Source of the DNA: Cheiracanthium punctorium
Taxonomy: Eukaryota > Arthropoda > Arachnida > Araneae > Cheiracanthiidae
Assembly (NCBI GenBank): GCA_038373885.1
Contig: JAWZYV010011917.1
Span: 124,001-188,000, forward strand
DNA: 64,000 bases
Direction: 5' to 3'
Shown: piece after piece, positions 25,084 through 36,060 of the stretch
Layout: the number at the start of each line of letters is the position of its first letter
Numbering within the stretch: position 1 is the stretch's first letter
Position numbers and translations under genes: made by a program
Notes under the pieces: model-generated
What the model saw: the letters and a program-made list of their open reading frames with translations, nothing else
What the model was told of the DNA's origin: nothing
Databases searched by the model: none

Positions 25084-27409
25084 ATGAGTTTCTTAAATAA
25101 TTTAAATAAAAGCGATTTAAAAGACCTCGCTGAAAAAATAGCAGCGGAAGTTCCAGATAATGCTAAATAAGCCGATATAAGAAAAATTATTGAGAATTCA
25201 GATGTTTTTAAAACCAATCCTGAACATATTCGGAGGCGTCTTAAAATTAATCATGGACGATCGAACGCCTAAATCCACTAACGAGGAATGTTTATTAGAA
25301 ATAGAGCGCCTTAAATTAGCGCAAATCGAGAAACAGATAGAACTAGAAAAATTAAGAAGTGAATCAATGTCTGGCGAAAAACGAAATGCGCAAAGTAACA
25401 TAGAAAATTTGATTAAAAGCATAAAAACGCTCACAATCTCTGTCCCTGAAAGGCCAGAGGCATTTCATTTGTTCTTCGCTTCCTTGGAAAAAGCATTTGC
25501 AACGAAAGATGTCCCACCAGATTTAAAAGCAGAAATACTCGTTAATTTGTTTGGGATCAAAGCTAATTATCTTTTAACGTATGCAAATCAAGAAGAATTG
25601 TCGGATTACGAAAAACTTAAAGCTTTATTTTTAGCTGAATTTCAGCCGACACCTCGAGAAATTCTGCACAATTTTAAACATGCTCAACGCTTAGCAGACG
25701 AATCCCATGTTCAGTTTGCATCAAGATTAACGGCATCATTCGAACATTATTGTCAGCTTCGAGAAATAGAGAAGGACTATAAAAAGTTATGTGATTTAAT
25801 TATTGCAGATAAATTATATGACACGTTAGATTTCAAAACAAAAGAATACATAAGTGTTCGCGAAGGAAAAACATGGTTCAATCCGACCCAATTAGGACGT
25901 GAATGTGATTTATTTTTCTCATCCCGCGGGAAATCATTATCGGAAATAAATAATCCTAAATTTCATCCCCACGAAACGAAAGTACTTCATAAGACGCAGC
26001 AAGCTGAAGCTTTAAAGAGTGAATCATTCTGCCGAAACAAAAATCTAAGCAATAGCGAAAAGCAATCTGTATCTCCGTCGCCGAAATCTTGCCACGTGTG
26101 TGGGGCAACTGGAAGGGGCTTCCATTACGCTCGTAACTGCCCAAGAGGTTTTAATAAACAAACCGAATCAGATAAGGAGACGGGACTGAAAAACAAAACA
26201 AGCATTAATACTGTCAGTTTTATTCACGAGTTGCAATATGCTGATATATTCATAGACAGTCAAAATATAAAGGCACTTATTGACTCAGGCGCACAAATTC
26301 CGGTTATAAATTCATCGTTAATTGAAATAAAATCACCATTGGAGGGTAAAATAATACTTAGTTCATGTTTTGAAGAGAAAAAAGAGGCAAATATTGCTAG
26401 AGTAGATTTATCTTTGAAGCGAAATTCGTCAAAGTTAGAAATCATTGTCGCTGTGGTAGAACAACTATCTGTTCCTGTAATTTTGACACCGAATATTTAT
26501 TCTCAACTTTTGAAAGTCAGTCAGGAAGAAAAAATTATAACGCAAATTCCTAAAAATGGAAATGATTTTCAAAGTGAATCACCTGTGGAAGAGTGTTTTT
26601 TATTAAATGTTGCAAATGTAGTTAATGAACATGATCTTGACTTATTGCACATTACTGATGTAAATATTAGAAAGGATTTATCCCTATTGGTTAATAATTA
26701 TAAACCGAACAAAATTAAAGACATCAATTTGAAATTGAATGTTGTGTTAAAAGATGACATTCCAGTATCGCTACGATCTCGGAGATTATCATTTGCAGAA
26801 CAAAACATTGTTGATAAACAAATAGATGAGTGGTTACAAAATGGAATAATTAAACCATCCTGTTCTGAATATTCATCCCCAATTCTGTTATGTAAAAAGC
26901 GCGATGGTACTCACAGATTATGTGTCGATTTTCGACAGCTAAATAAAAAAGTTGTGAAAGATTCCTTTCCTATGGCTCAAGTTGAGGAAGTCCTAGATCA
27001 TTTAGGGGAAGCGAAAGTGTTTTCAACTTTGGATTTGAAAAATGGTTTTTTCCACGTACCAGTTGAGGAAAAATGCACAAAATATTTAGCATTCATTTGT
27101 CATGCAGGGTTATATGAATTTCAGAAAACTCCGTTTGGTCTGAGCACAAGCCCTAGTGTATTTTTAAGATTTATTCATCAAGTATTCAGGGAATTAATAA
27201 AGGACAATACAATCGTAGTTTACATGGATGATTTCATCATACCATCCCGTGATGAAACAGAAGGTTTAGAAAAACTTAAACGAGTCTTAAAGTTAGCTTC
27301 GGAATACGGATTAGAAATTAACTTTAAAAAGTGTCAATTCCTAAAACGAAAAATTGAGTTCCTCGGTTACATAATTGAAGAAGGTTACGATTCGTCCATC
27401 TCCAAATAA
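25084..27409 (+). pseudogene. Gypsy element 1 gag-protease-reverse transcriptase
   Basis: The best gag start is the ATG at 25084. Its frame meets TAA at 25168-25170, and the family-like reading moves to a second frame near 25245-25260. From there an uninterrupted 739-codon frame (opening at 25190) runs to 27409. It holds a gag region with an N-terminal coiled coil, then a zinc knuckle near residue 301 (CHVCGATGRGFHYARNC). The knuckle has seven residues rather than the usual four between the second Cys and the His. The aspartic protease motif LIDSGAQ lies near residue 364 and the RT near 550-740, with VDFRQLN, FSTLDLKNGFF and the catalytic YMDDF near 678. Gag and pol share one frame. The frame ends in the RT thumb at a frameshift near 27385, so it cannot reach RNase H. 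Confidence 0.92.
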
Positions 27410-27693
27410 GACGACTGCAGTTCAAAACTTCCCTAAACCTAAGAATGTCAATTAACTGCAACGCTTTCTCGGTCTCACAGGGTACTTCAGAAAATGTGTA
27501 CCTGGTTATTCCAAAATAGCAAAACCACTTAGCGATATGCTTCGTAATGGTGTAGAATTTACTTTTAGGCCAATGCAAAAACAGGCTTTTGATCATCTTA
27601 AAGAACTTTTGAGCCAAAGCCCCGTTCTTCGCATCTTCCAGCAAGGAAAACCTTCGGAATCACACACAGACTAGTAGTCATGGGTTTGGCGCA

Positions 27694-28047
27694 GTGTTGC
27701 TTCAACGCGCAGATGATGGGCAACTCCACCCAATCCATTATATGAGTAAAAAAACATCACCACAACAAGAAAAATTGTCAAGCTATGAGCTCGAAGTGCT
27801 TGCGATCGTCGAAGCTCTAAAAAAATTTCGAAGTTACCTCTTAGGGACGAAAATTAAAATAGTCACCGACTGTAACGCTTTCCAGAAAACAATGCAGAAG
27901 AAAGACTTATCGCCGAAGATAGCCAGATGGGCTCTACTACTTGTAGAGTTCGAATATGAAGTCATCCACAGACCAAATCAACAAATGAGACACGTCGATG
28001 CATTGATCAGAGCTGCTGTGTGCATGGTCACCCGCCGCGCAAAGTGA
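27694..28047 (+). pseudogene. Gypsy element 1 RNase H fragment
   Basis: The frame contains SKKTSPQQEKLSSYELEVLAI and later VTDCNAFQKTM, then ARWALLLVEFEYEV and HVDAL, the usual spacing of RNase H in Gypsy pol. The upstream connection domain (27410-27693) is recognisable only in pieces with stops, and a stop follows at 28045-28047 before integrase. RNase H removes template RNA during reverse transcription; this copy cannot be made as part of a full pol. Confidence 0.85.
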
Positions 28048-28162
28048 AATCTCTACTAAGATCGCAACAGCGCAAGATGCCGATGAGCGTATTCAATTAT
28101 TGAAAACTCTAGTCAAGAAAGGACTCAGAGACGACTACCTGCTAAAAAATAATGTGTTATAA

Positions 28163-29254
28163 ATGCAAGACGGTAGAGAACTCATCGTTGAGCCGGAAGC
28201 AATGGAGTTAGAGATTATTCGAGGCATCCATAACAAAGGACACTTTGCTGTACAGAAAACTGAAGATCTTTTGAAAAGAGATTTCCATATCTCGAATGCT
28301 AAAAAGAAAATAGAGCAAGTTATAACAAACTGTGTGGAGTGCATCCTCTGTAATAAAAAACGAGGCAAAGCAGAAGGTCTATTGAATCCCATCCCAAAGG
28401 ACAATATTCCACTAAGCACATACCACATTGATTTTATAGGTCCTCTACCATCCACAAACAAGAACTACCAACATATTTTTACATATTTGGTAGATGGTTT
28501 CACAAAATTCAACTGGTTCTATCCAGTTAAGACCACATCTACGACAGAAGCTCTAACGAAACTCAAATCCCAACAATCTGTTTTCGGAAATCCCTCGAGA
28601 ATTATTTCCGACAAGGGATCTGCCTTCACGTCAAAGGACTTTGCAGATTACTGTCAAGATGAAGGAATTCAGCACATATCGATCACAACTGGAGTGCCAA
28701 GAGGCAATGGCCAGATTGAACGAATGCATGAAATTCTCATCCCAGTACTTTCAAAATTGTCGATTGAAGATCCTACAAAATGGTACAAGTTCGTTCCAGA
28801 TGTCCAGCGAATCATCAACAATACTGTTAGTCGATCCACCAAGTTCACTCCATTCGAATCAACGATAGGCGTGAAAATGAAACAAAAAGAAGACCAACGT
28901 ATAAAGGAAATCCTTGAAGAAGAATGTCTGAAATACACAATCCAGGAGAAAGAAAATATACGTGAAGAAGCCAAGAAAAATATATTAAAAATCCAAGAAG
29001 AAAACCGACGGCAATACAATCGACGCCGCAAAACCGCTCCTGTCTATAAAGTCAACGACTTTGTAGCAATCCAAAGAACCCAATTTGGAGGAGGTCTGAA
29101 ACTACGACCCAAGGTCTTAGGACCGTACAAAGTATTAAAAATAAAACCCCATGACCGCTACGATGTAGCAAAAGTAGGATCTTATGAAGGACCAGAAGCA
29201 ACTTCCACTTCAGCTGACCACATGAAACCCTGGTCTACTGGAACTGCAATTTAA
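28163..29254 (+). CDS. Gypsy element 1 integrase, intact frame
   Basis: 363 codons. The N-terminal HHCC zinc-binding region has IHNKGHF and CVECILC (about residues 28-65). The catalytic core has D90 (HIDFIGPLP), D150 (ISDKGSAF) and E186 (NGQIERMH), giving a D,D-35-E triad as in retroviral-type integrases. A basic, coiled tail follows (residues about 250-300), then a C-terminal region with DFVAIQRTQFGGG and a GPYKV motif. The first ATG is probably not a native start, because integrase is normally released from pol. The frame is uninterrupted, unlike the rest of the element. Confidence 0.9.
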   Translation: MQDGRELIVEPEAMELEIIRGIHNKGHFAVQKTEDLLKRDFHISNAKKKIEQVITNCVECILCNKKRGKAEGLLNPIPKDNIPLSTYHIDFIGPLPSTNKNYQHIFTYLVDGFTKFNWFYPVKTTSTTEALTKLKSQQSVFGNPSRIISDKGSAFTSKDFADYCQDEGIQHISITTGVPRGNGQIERMHEILIPVLSKLSIEDPTKWYKFVPDVQRIINNTVSRSTKFTPFESTIGVKMKQKEDQRIKEILEEECLKYTIQEKENIREEAKKNILKIQEENRRQYNRRRKTAPVYKVNDFVAIQRTQFGGGLKLRPKVLGPYKVLKIKPHDRYDVAKVGSYEGPEATSTSADHMKPWSTGTAI

Positions 29255-29402
29255 GATCATCCTACTACAAACCTTTTTTTTTCCCTTTTCTCAACATCTC
29301 CTTTTGTTTTTTTTAATCATCATTTTCTTTCTTTTTCGTTTTCTTTTTCTTTTCATTTTAAGTTTCAGGTTCGGAGGTCCTCACACGTCGATGGCCGAGC
29401 GT

Positions 29403-29773
29403 TGTGGTAATCAAGAGGCGCAACCCTCCTGCAGATGGCATCACAACCTCACGTCTACAGCAGACGCAGGTTATCAGAGTCTACGAGCTCAAGGCAGCAT
29501 ATGCGAACGAGACCACGCTCGCGTAGGAGCGATGTCAGACGTAGCTCTCTGATCGCGCGTAGGCGATTCGACTCCAGAACGACCACGAGAAGGTGGCCAG
29601 TGGCTCCTGTGTGATAAGGAAACCTATCCCTGTGACCGACCCCGCATATTCATGTTCTGCAATATGTCTCCCTTTCTTTTGTAAATAGATCTTCTGTTAT
29701 ATTTAGCCGAACAATAAACGTGATTGAGAACCGTAGGAGTGTTTCCAGTCTTATTTCGACGTCGCCTCCTACA
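29403..29773 (+). repeat. 3' LTR of Gypsy element 1
   Basis: 371 bp matching the 5' LTR throughout, with AATAAA near 29711-29716. The segment just upstream (to 29402) is T-rich and then GC-mixed. No obvious polypurine tract is visible, which is unusual for the family. Confidence 0.93.
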
Positions 29774-30663
29774 TAAATAGCCAATTAAATGTAACGATGC
29801 AAAAACATTTTGGATAATAATTGCAAAAATTTAACTCATTTATCAAAAATTCGACCAAAACTCAGAATTTGAGATATAGAATCAAAATTTATTCCATCAT
29901 TTGAAAACTCGAAAGACCTTTCCAATGATGTAAATATTAAAAAATGTTCAAGTCATAGTTCGGTTGATTTCGGTTGATGCAAGCTTATTTGTGTGTAAAA
30001 ATGTGAAGAAACACGATTTTTCGGATAAAGCATGAAATAACTAAAAAACTAAAAAGAGATCATAAAAGGAAAAAAGATATGGTTTCGAGGAAAGTGCACA
30101 CCTATTGGTGATGTAAGTATTAAATGTAAAAAATTAAACTAGTTCTGCAATGTCTAAATGTGGTGCCTGTGCATGCTATCTTTGTCTTAAAAAAGAAATA
30201 CATAGGCATACAAACCCACAGACTAACAATTTTATTAGTAATAAAGATTACGGAAATACAATGAGAGAGAGAGAAAAAAAAAAGCTTAAATGGCTCATAT
30301 ATTGAAAGCAAAAAGGAAACCCCCTCTAAAATTTAAAAGTTTTTGGACAAGTTATTCTTGGTGTAAAAATTAAAATCCATTTAAACCCATTTTTTAACAC
30401 GCTTTTATTAGCTTCACCTGTATGTATGCTTGTATGTTTGTAACCGACTCCTTTAGACTCGATTTTGACCCACTTTAAACGGACAGATTTAATTCAAACT
30501 TTGTACATTTATCAAGAACCGGTGCCAATACAATAATTTTATAAGTTTATCTCATTATTCTGATCAGTATCGCCAAGATTAAATAATTTCCCCATTTCTT
30601 ATCCTGATTGAAAGTAAAACACTTCCAAATATTACAATCTTAAGAAATCCCTTTCTTACTGTG
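29774..30663. other. AT-rich gap without a recognisable gene
   Basis: No domain-bearing frame or element end was recognised. Confidence 0.55.
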
Positions 30664-30735
30664 GCCGTGTTCGTATAGTGGTTAGTACATTACGGTGTGG
30701 CAGCAATAACCCAGGTTCGAATCCTGGTCACGGCA
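30664..30735 (+). tRNA. tRNA-His(GTG)-like gene, probably damaged
   Basis: 72 bases match the tRNA-His layout. The acceptor 5' strand is GCCGTG(T), the A box TCGTATAGTGGTTAGTAC, the anticodon GTG, the B box GGTTCGAATCC, and the 3' strand CACGGC with discriminator A. The T stem (CCAGG/CCTGG) is perfect. The acceptor stem has six pairs, with a T-T clash at the seventh, where most animal copies have A-T. The anticodon stem (TTACG/AGCAA) has two mismatches. The Pol III promoter boxes are intact, but the stems suggest a pseudogene or a tRNA-derived repeat head. No T-run terminator lies directly downstream until the TTTT near 30738. Confidence 0.7.
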
Positions 30736-30911
30736 GTACTTTTATTTTTACAAAATATCGTCATCCATCACATTATGGAAGAGTAAAGTACAAGAACATG
30801 TCAAGGCCATTCTTTTTAACACGCTTTTATTTGTTGATTAGAGACCTATTTTTCCTTTTTATTGAGGAAGGTAGCATTTAACTGCAGGTTGATTAATACT
30901 TTGGTGCACAG

Positions 30912-31056
30912 CAGGTGCGTAGCCAAAGGGGGGGGGCACAGGAGGCTAAATGGGACCATTTACTTAACTTACAATTTGATATTTAGTTTACAATTGAACT
31001 TTAGCTTTAAATTTGATACCCAGCCCACCCCAAATAAAACCTTGGATACGCCAATG
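30912..31056. mobile_element. hAT-like MITE with perfect 8-bp duplication
   Basis: The 145-bp element is flanked by GTGCACAG at 30904-30911 and 31057-31064. The ends read CAGGTGCGTAGCCAAAG and, in reverse complement from the right, CATTGGCGTATCCAAGG, a common hAT terminus type. It has no coding capacity. Confidence 0.82.
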
Positions 31057-31179
31057 GTGCACAGTGAAAATAAATTATCTCTTTGTAGTACTTTCCAACT
31101 TAGTGCTCCTTAGTGTCTTATGAGAGATATCGAAAATTAAAAATAAATTTTAAATACACCCCAGCCAGCCACGATACAT

Positions 31180-31470
31180 CGAATTAACGTCGCCGTCGAC
31201 GTAGTTTCGACGTAATCATCGACGTTAAAAATCCTTGGATATGTCCACCTGTTTGCCCGTCGAGCGCTGAACTTCTCGACGGCGTATTACCCGCGAGGGG
31301 TGACCGTGAGAGATAACAATCTCGCTTAACTACGGCGTAAGAATGGAAAAGGGTGACCGCCAGGAAGAGAAAATCCCCGATATTGGTCGAACACTCGTCG
31401 CTATAACGGCGAAGGGAGACAGATTCTGGGAATTCGTTTATAAAATTCAGCTCATAGTGGTTGATTTTAC
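31180..31470. other. CpG-rich block, unassigned
   Basis: This stretch is rich in CG dinucleotides (repeated CGTCG/TCGACG motifs near 31190-31230, then CGCGAGGGG). The flanking DNA is strongly AT-rich. Open frames on both strands are short, and no protein family was recognised. It directly precedes the large palindrome. Confidence 0.45.
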
Positions 31471-31471
31471 G

Positions 31472-31666
31472 TTATACCTTGTCGAATCGCTCCAACAGGA
31501 CAGAGAAAACCGGCTTATATTCGTCTAATAGAAGTCGTTCTTTAAAGACTTCGCAGAATTTGTCGAATTCTGCCCATTTATAAACGTAGTAATTATGCCG
31601 CAATTCCAGACATTCAGAGAATAGACAAATACCATTTACATACGTCATGAAGGAATGGAAATTCAA
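31472..31666 (-). other. Unrecognised open frame repeated in both palindrome arms
   Basis: The 64-codon minus-strand frame contains CLELRHNYYVYKWAEFDKFC and ERLLLDEYK. The right palindrome arm encodes a related stretch in the plus direction near 32690-32780 (CLEFRHNYYVYKLSGFDEI, then LLLDE and a stop), with one frameshift nearer its start. I do not recognise the family. It may be a fragment of an element protein or host exon captured before the inverted duplication. Confidence 0.35.
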
Positions 31667-32788
31667 ACTGTTCTGATCTTGTGAACTTTGGCCGTTTAAA
31701 AAGGAAACATTTTATATTTCTATATAATACATTTTAATATTAGTTAGTTAGCTAATAAAAAGTTATTTTTAATTAAATGTGCAAAAATTACAAGTTTTAA
31801 ATTAATTTCTAGTCGTTTAGATGAAGTTGTAAAATATACATTCATAAAAATTTGAACACAGAGAAAATACATTAAAGAAAAATATAATCTTGATTTTTTG
31901 AATTTAATTGATCAGTAACTTGCATAAATAGCTTATGTCTCTATTTTACATTTTAAAGGGTTTACTTTTTCCCCCCGGTACATTTTATGAATTGTTTTTA
32001 CTGTAGGTATATTTAATAAAAGGCGGGGGTGGGTACGCTGTTTAATTCAATGTTATAAACAATCCAAATATCTTCATATATTGGTGAAAGATGGTGAAAA
32101 AGTAACTTAAAAATTAAATAAAATATTAGTAAATTTAGTTAAGTAAGGAATACAGTTTAAAATGCAATTTTACTAACAGTAAATATAATTTACTTATTTT
32201 ATATAAAAAAGATTACTTTTTAACCAATATATGAAAATATTTAGATAGTTTATAAGAGTAGATTAAATAATTTTTTGCACCCTTTTATTAAAAATACCTA
32301 ATACAGCCAAAACGATTAATAAAATGTACCGGGGGAAAAAATGGAAACCCTCTAAAATATAAATTAGTGACATAAGTTGTTCGTGCGAGTTACTTATCTG
32401 TTAAATTAAAAATCAAGATTATATTTTAACTTTAATATATTTTTGTATATGTTCAAACTTTTATGAATATAAATTTTATAACTTTATCTAAACGATTAGA
32501 AGTTAATTTAAAACTTGTTATTTCTAATCATTTAATTCAAAATTGCTTTTCATTAGCTAACAACTAGTAGTATAATGTACTATATTTAGAAATATAGAGT
32601 GTTTCCTTTTAAACGGCATGTGCACCCCACAAGAAGTTTGAATTTCCATGCTTTCACGACGTATGTAAATGGTGTGTGACTGACATATTCTCTAAATGTC
32701 TGGAATTCCGGCATAATTACTACGTTTATAAACTGTCAGGATTCGACGAAATCGTCAAGGAACCACTTCTATTAGACGAATAAGCCTG
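31511..32788. repeat. 1.28-kb diverged palindrome (fold-back element or inverted duplication)
   Basis: The left half reads as the reverse complement of the right half almost to the centre near 32150. Outer anchors are TTCGTCTAATAGAAG (about 31520-31534) against CTTCTATTAGACGAA (about 32767-32780). Further matches are GGCATAATTACTACGTTTATAAA, AAATGTACCGGGGG and CATATATTGGT. The arms of about 640 bp are roughly 80% alike by eye, with no long spacer. Confidence 0.88.
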
Positions 32789-34134
32789 CTTTTTTATCTC
32801 AATAGTTCATTATAGTTTTCCTGTAATAAAATATGAAGAAGTTGTCTATCTACAAATCCCCCCCCTCTCTCACCCTCCCACGAGAAAAATTTTGTCTACT
32901 TCATTACACAAACAGTTTTTTATTTATCTCTCTTAATTCTTTGGTTTGTTCAATTTCACTACTCCAAATAGGTTTAAATTACATACTAAATGCACACATA
33001 TTAGTATACAATTGAAAAAGAAAAAAAAACTTTGCATAAAGTGCTTTAATCTGTTTCATTGTAAGTTATGCCATAATGCAATAATAAGTCGACTTTTGTT
33101 ATAGTAAGTTTACATTAAGTAAATTTGTGCTTATAATGAGAAAAAATATTTCATATGCTTAAGGTAAACAGTTGATTTTATGCCAATTGTACCTTTATAT
33201 TTCACTCTATAATACAAATAAGAAGACTTATAATTAGCAATTAAAAAGAAAATAAATAAAAGAAACAAAGCACATAATTATTAGTTAAATAATTATTTAA
33301 CTCACCTCTAAAATTTTGATGGCTGGAATTAAAATTTGTAGCTACCCCGATAAACTTTAATAACATCACCGGCCAACACAATTTAAAGAGAGCCAGACAA
33401 ACTTATTAATATGCCAAGCTAACGATAAATCGTGTTAGCATTGAACTTGAAAAATATTCCAAGAGATACTTGAAAAATATCCACTTTTATAGTTAAAACT
33501 ATGGAAATTTTACTGTTCTGTGTGGCGGAGCTCAGCCATTGACTACACGCTGAAGCGAGTTCTGCCCTTGCATAAAAAACTGCGAAGTACGAGCCACGCG
33601 AACCATGAACGAATACACACACACACAAAAAAAAAAAGCATCTGTTTTCTGAGAAAACGGTTGGGGTGGACATGTCAAAGGTCGTGAGAAAGGACCCTGT
33701 AAATTCTGTCTCCCCTGCACTGTTTATTCGACGTTCAACTGACTATTAACTAAGCTGAAAAAATTTCTCGATGCTCCATCGCGTGTTTCTTCTTGGCTGG
33801 CTGGGGGGGGGGGGGGTCTCTTTAGACCGCCAAAGCCATAAGCGGAAAATCGGCGATGTATTGACGGATCATAGACCTCCTGAGGGCGACCAACATTAAC
33901 AGTCGAAGATAGCCGCCTCCCTGACCAAAATCGAACGGCTCTTTAAGACGTCGACAACACAATGTATGTTTGATCTCTTTTAAACGCTATTTTTTGCTGT
34001 AATTTTTCCTCGACCTATTTTCGACATTTCGACATCGGGAATACGTAATTTAAACGTGTGTGCGCTTGCTGGGACACAGTTAAAAAAAAAACTAAAAAAG
34101 ACGCTTTTATAGCAAATCAAACTAAAAAGTGAAA
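32789..34134. other. Region without a recognisable gene
   Basis: It contains a CA run near 33617-33627, a G-run near 33804-33817 and a slightly GC-richer patch near 33520-33960. No coding pattern was recognised. Confidence 0.5.
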
Positions 34135-34483
34135 AATAAATATATAGTTTAAAAAACCAAAAAACACGCTTTAGTGATAAATTGAACTAACTAAAAAGCG
34201 AAAAATAATTCTTAATATAGAAATAAATTAATGAACGAAAAGTAGTATTATTGTGAAAAAAGCGTGGGGTACTCCATATATGAGTTCTTGAGAATATTCG
34301 ATAGGTACGATTAGTACAAAAATGATACAAAAAATATAGCACTAAGCAACCCACGCTTTTTTCACAATAATACTATTTTTAGTTCATTAATTTATTTCTA
34401 TATTAAGAATTATTTTTCGCTTTTTAGTTAGTTCAATTTATCACTAAAGCGTGTTTTTTGGTTTTTTAATCTATATATTTATT
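34135..34483. repeat. Fold-back element with 134-bp, nearly perfect arms
   Basis: 34135-34268 and 34350-34483 are reverse complements with only a few mismatches, separated by an 81-bp spacer. The inner arm ends are AAAAAAGCGTGGG and CCCACGCTTTTTT. Just left of the element (34084-34140) lies a diverged direct copy of part of the arm (ACGCTTTTATAGCAAATCAAACTAAAAAG). No coding potential is seen. Confidence 0.9.
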
Positions 34484-34839
34484 ATCATTTATTTACTGTG
34501 AGTGATCGGTTCCAAAATATAAGATGAATGTCATTTGATTACCTTTTAAGTTCAATTAGTGAAGACTTTCCATGGTGCTTTGCAAAATATTTAAATACAG
34601 CGTTAACACATAGTAAACGTCAATGAAGTTCGTTCAAATAAGAAATACCTTGGAATGTGGAATCTGGGAAACACAAAGAAGTGTACATGCAAAATAAACA
34701 TTTTATTAACATTTGATTTGCTCAGTACAACAGTAACGGCAATTTGAAACAAATCATATAGTTATGATAATCATTACAAGTGCATTTCTTTGTATAACTA
34801 CTAAAGTCATAAATGTTCTTGCAGTTCGATTAACAAAAG

Positions 34840-36060
34840 GTGACGTCACTTTTACTGGCGGATAATCCCAGCAAGGCGTTTATGCATGGACAAGATTAGA
34901 CGGTTTAATGTGTCTGTAGAGAATTTTCCCCATTCCTGCCGTAGATAATCTTTTAAATGTAGTGTATCTTTTAACTGTTGTGTATTATCTTCGTTTAAAG
35001 CACATATGAGCTGGCCGGATATGGCCCGTCAAAGTTTTAACCGTCCAGCAGAACTTATCCAAACCCCTTATAAAATCCATATAAACCATCCAAAACCCCA
35101 TATAAAACCGACCGAGTTGTATGCTGAGTAAAGCACCGTACTGCGGTTTCGGGATCAACTGCCGGCGGCCGAGGTTCGATCCCCGACCGGGCGTGGTTGT
35201 CATGTCCGTCCCTTCATAGGGGGCAACGATGGTCCACCTACTAGGTGCCCCCATTATAAAGTTGTCAACACCTTCGGGCCGTTGTAAGGGACAATGCCTA
35301 ATCAGCAAAGTACCCGCCCGTTAGGGAAAAACAAACAAACATATAAATCGCAATTATACGTCCCGCGACTTTCCTAACATCCTGAAGTTTGGCCTGCAAC
35401 TTTTCAAAGGTTGCCCATACCTACTTTAAAGTATTCTCCAAATATTCTCGATTGTAAACTATCTGGACTTGCTGCTGGCCACTCTAAACTGCTACCACGT
35501 TTTGAACGTAGCTATGTTTTTGTTATCTTCCCTATATGCGGCTTTGCGTTAACTTGTTGGAAAATATATAGTTTCTTGGAAAAAAATCTCTGAGCGTAGG
35601 ATGATGGGTGTAGATTCATTTCAAGAATGCGTATATAGTCTTTAATCTTTATCGTGCCCCTACAAGAACGCAAATTACCAATTCCATTCGCTGACAAGCA
35701 GCCCCACCCCATCACAGAGCTTACTTTAAGAACAATGCGCTTGTAACAAAATAGATAGTTTGCTTCACCCTTCTTACTAATAAACTTTCGGCTAATATTT
35801 ACAGATGAAACCTGAAAAATAAATTCATCTGTCCATAGTACCTTCCTCCACTGAACTGGAGTTCAACTAAGGTTAGATTTGGCCCATGAAATACGGCGAC
35901 GTTTATTCGATGAAATGAAAAATGCTTTACGTCTTACTTTGTGTAATGTGTTTCCACACCTTTTTATATATCCACGCACAGTTGACCTTTTTTTAAAAGA
36001 AATCTTCCGTTCTCATTTATTTTTCCTTTTTATTTCACTTTTGCATTTGTAAAGCCTAGC
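34840..36060 (-). pseudogene. Old Tc1-like transposase relic split by a SINE
   Basis: Minus-strand pieces follow Tc1 order. From 36060 there is an HTH part (STVRGYIKR...RRRISWAKSNL), then WRKVLWTDEF with the first D near 35845. VMGWGCLSANGIGNLR and FQQVNAKPH follow near 35540, where V stands for the second catalytic D. LEWPAASPD lies near 35470 and the C-terminal LNRLILSMHKRLAGIIRQ region at 34857-34910. A SINE-C copy (35011-35338) interrupts it. The remnant has several stops and lost acidic residues, and its terminal repeats were not found. Confidence 0.78.
35011..35338 (+). mobile_element. SINE family C inside the Tc1 relic
   Basis: The B box GAGGTTCGATCCCCGACC at 35171-35188 is tRNA-like. 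A body follows with GTCCGTCCCTTCATAGGGGG, CCACCTACTAGGTGCCCCC and CCTTCGGGCCGTTGTAAGGG, then an (AAAC)n tail. ACATATGA near 35002-35009 and ACATATAA near 35338-35345 are a probable short duplication. Matching fragments occur at 19110-19195 and, inverted, at 59105-59285. Confidence 0.72.

Larger units (their letters stand above)
24637..29773 (+). mobile_element. Ty3/Gypsy LTR retrotransposon (Gypsy element 1)
   Basis: Two LTRs of about 370 bp start TGTGGTAATC and end CTACA. They are flanked by TAAA (24633-24636 and 29774-29777), a 4-bp duplication usual for this group. Between them lie gag, protease, reverse transcriptase, RNase H and integrase in Gypsy order. The LTRs differ at roughly 13-14 positions by eye (3-4%), so the insertion is old enough to have collected the stops and frameshifts seen in gag and RNase H. 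Confidence 0.95.
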
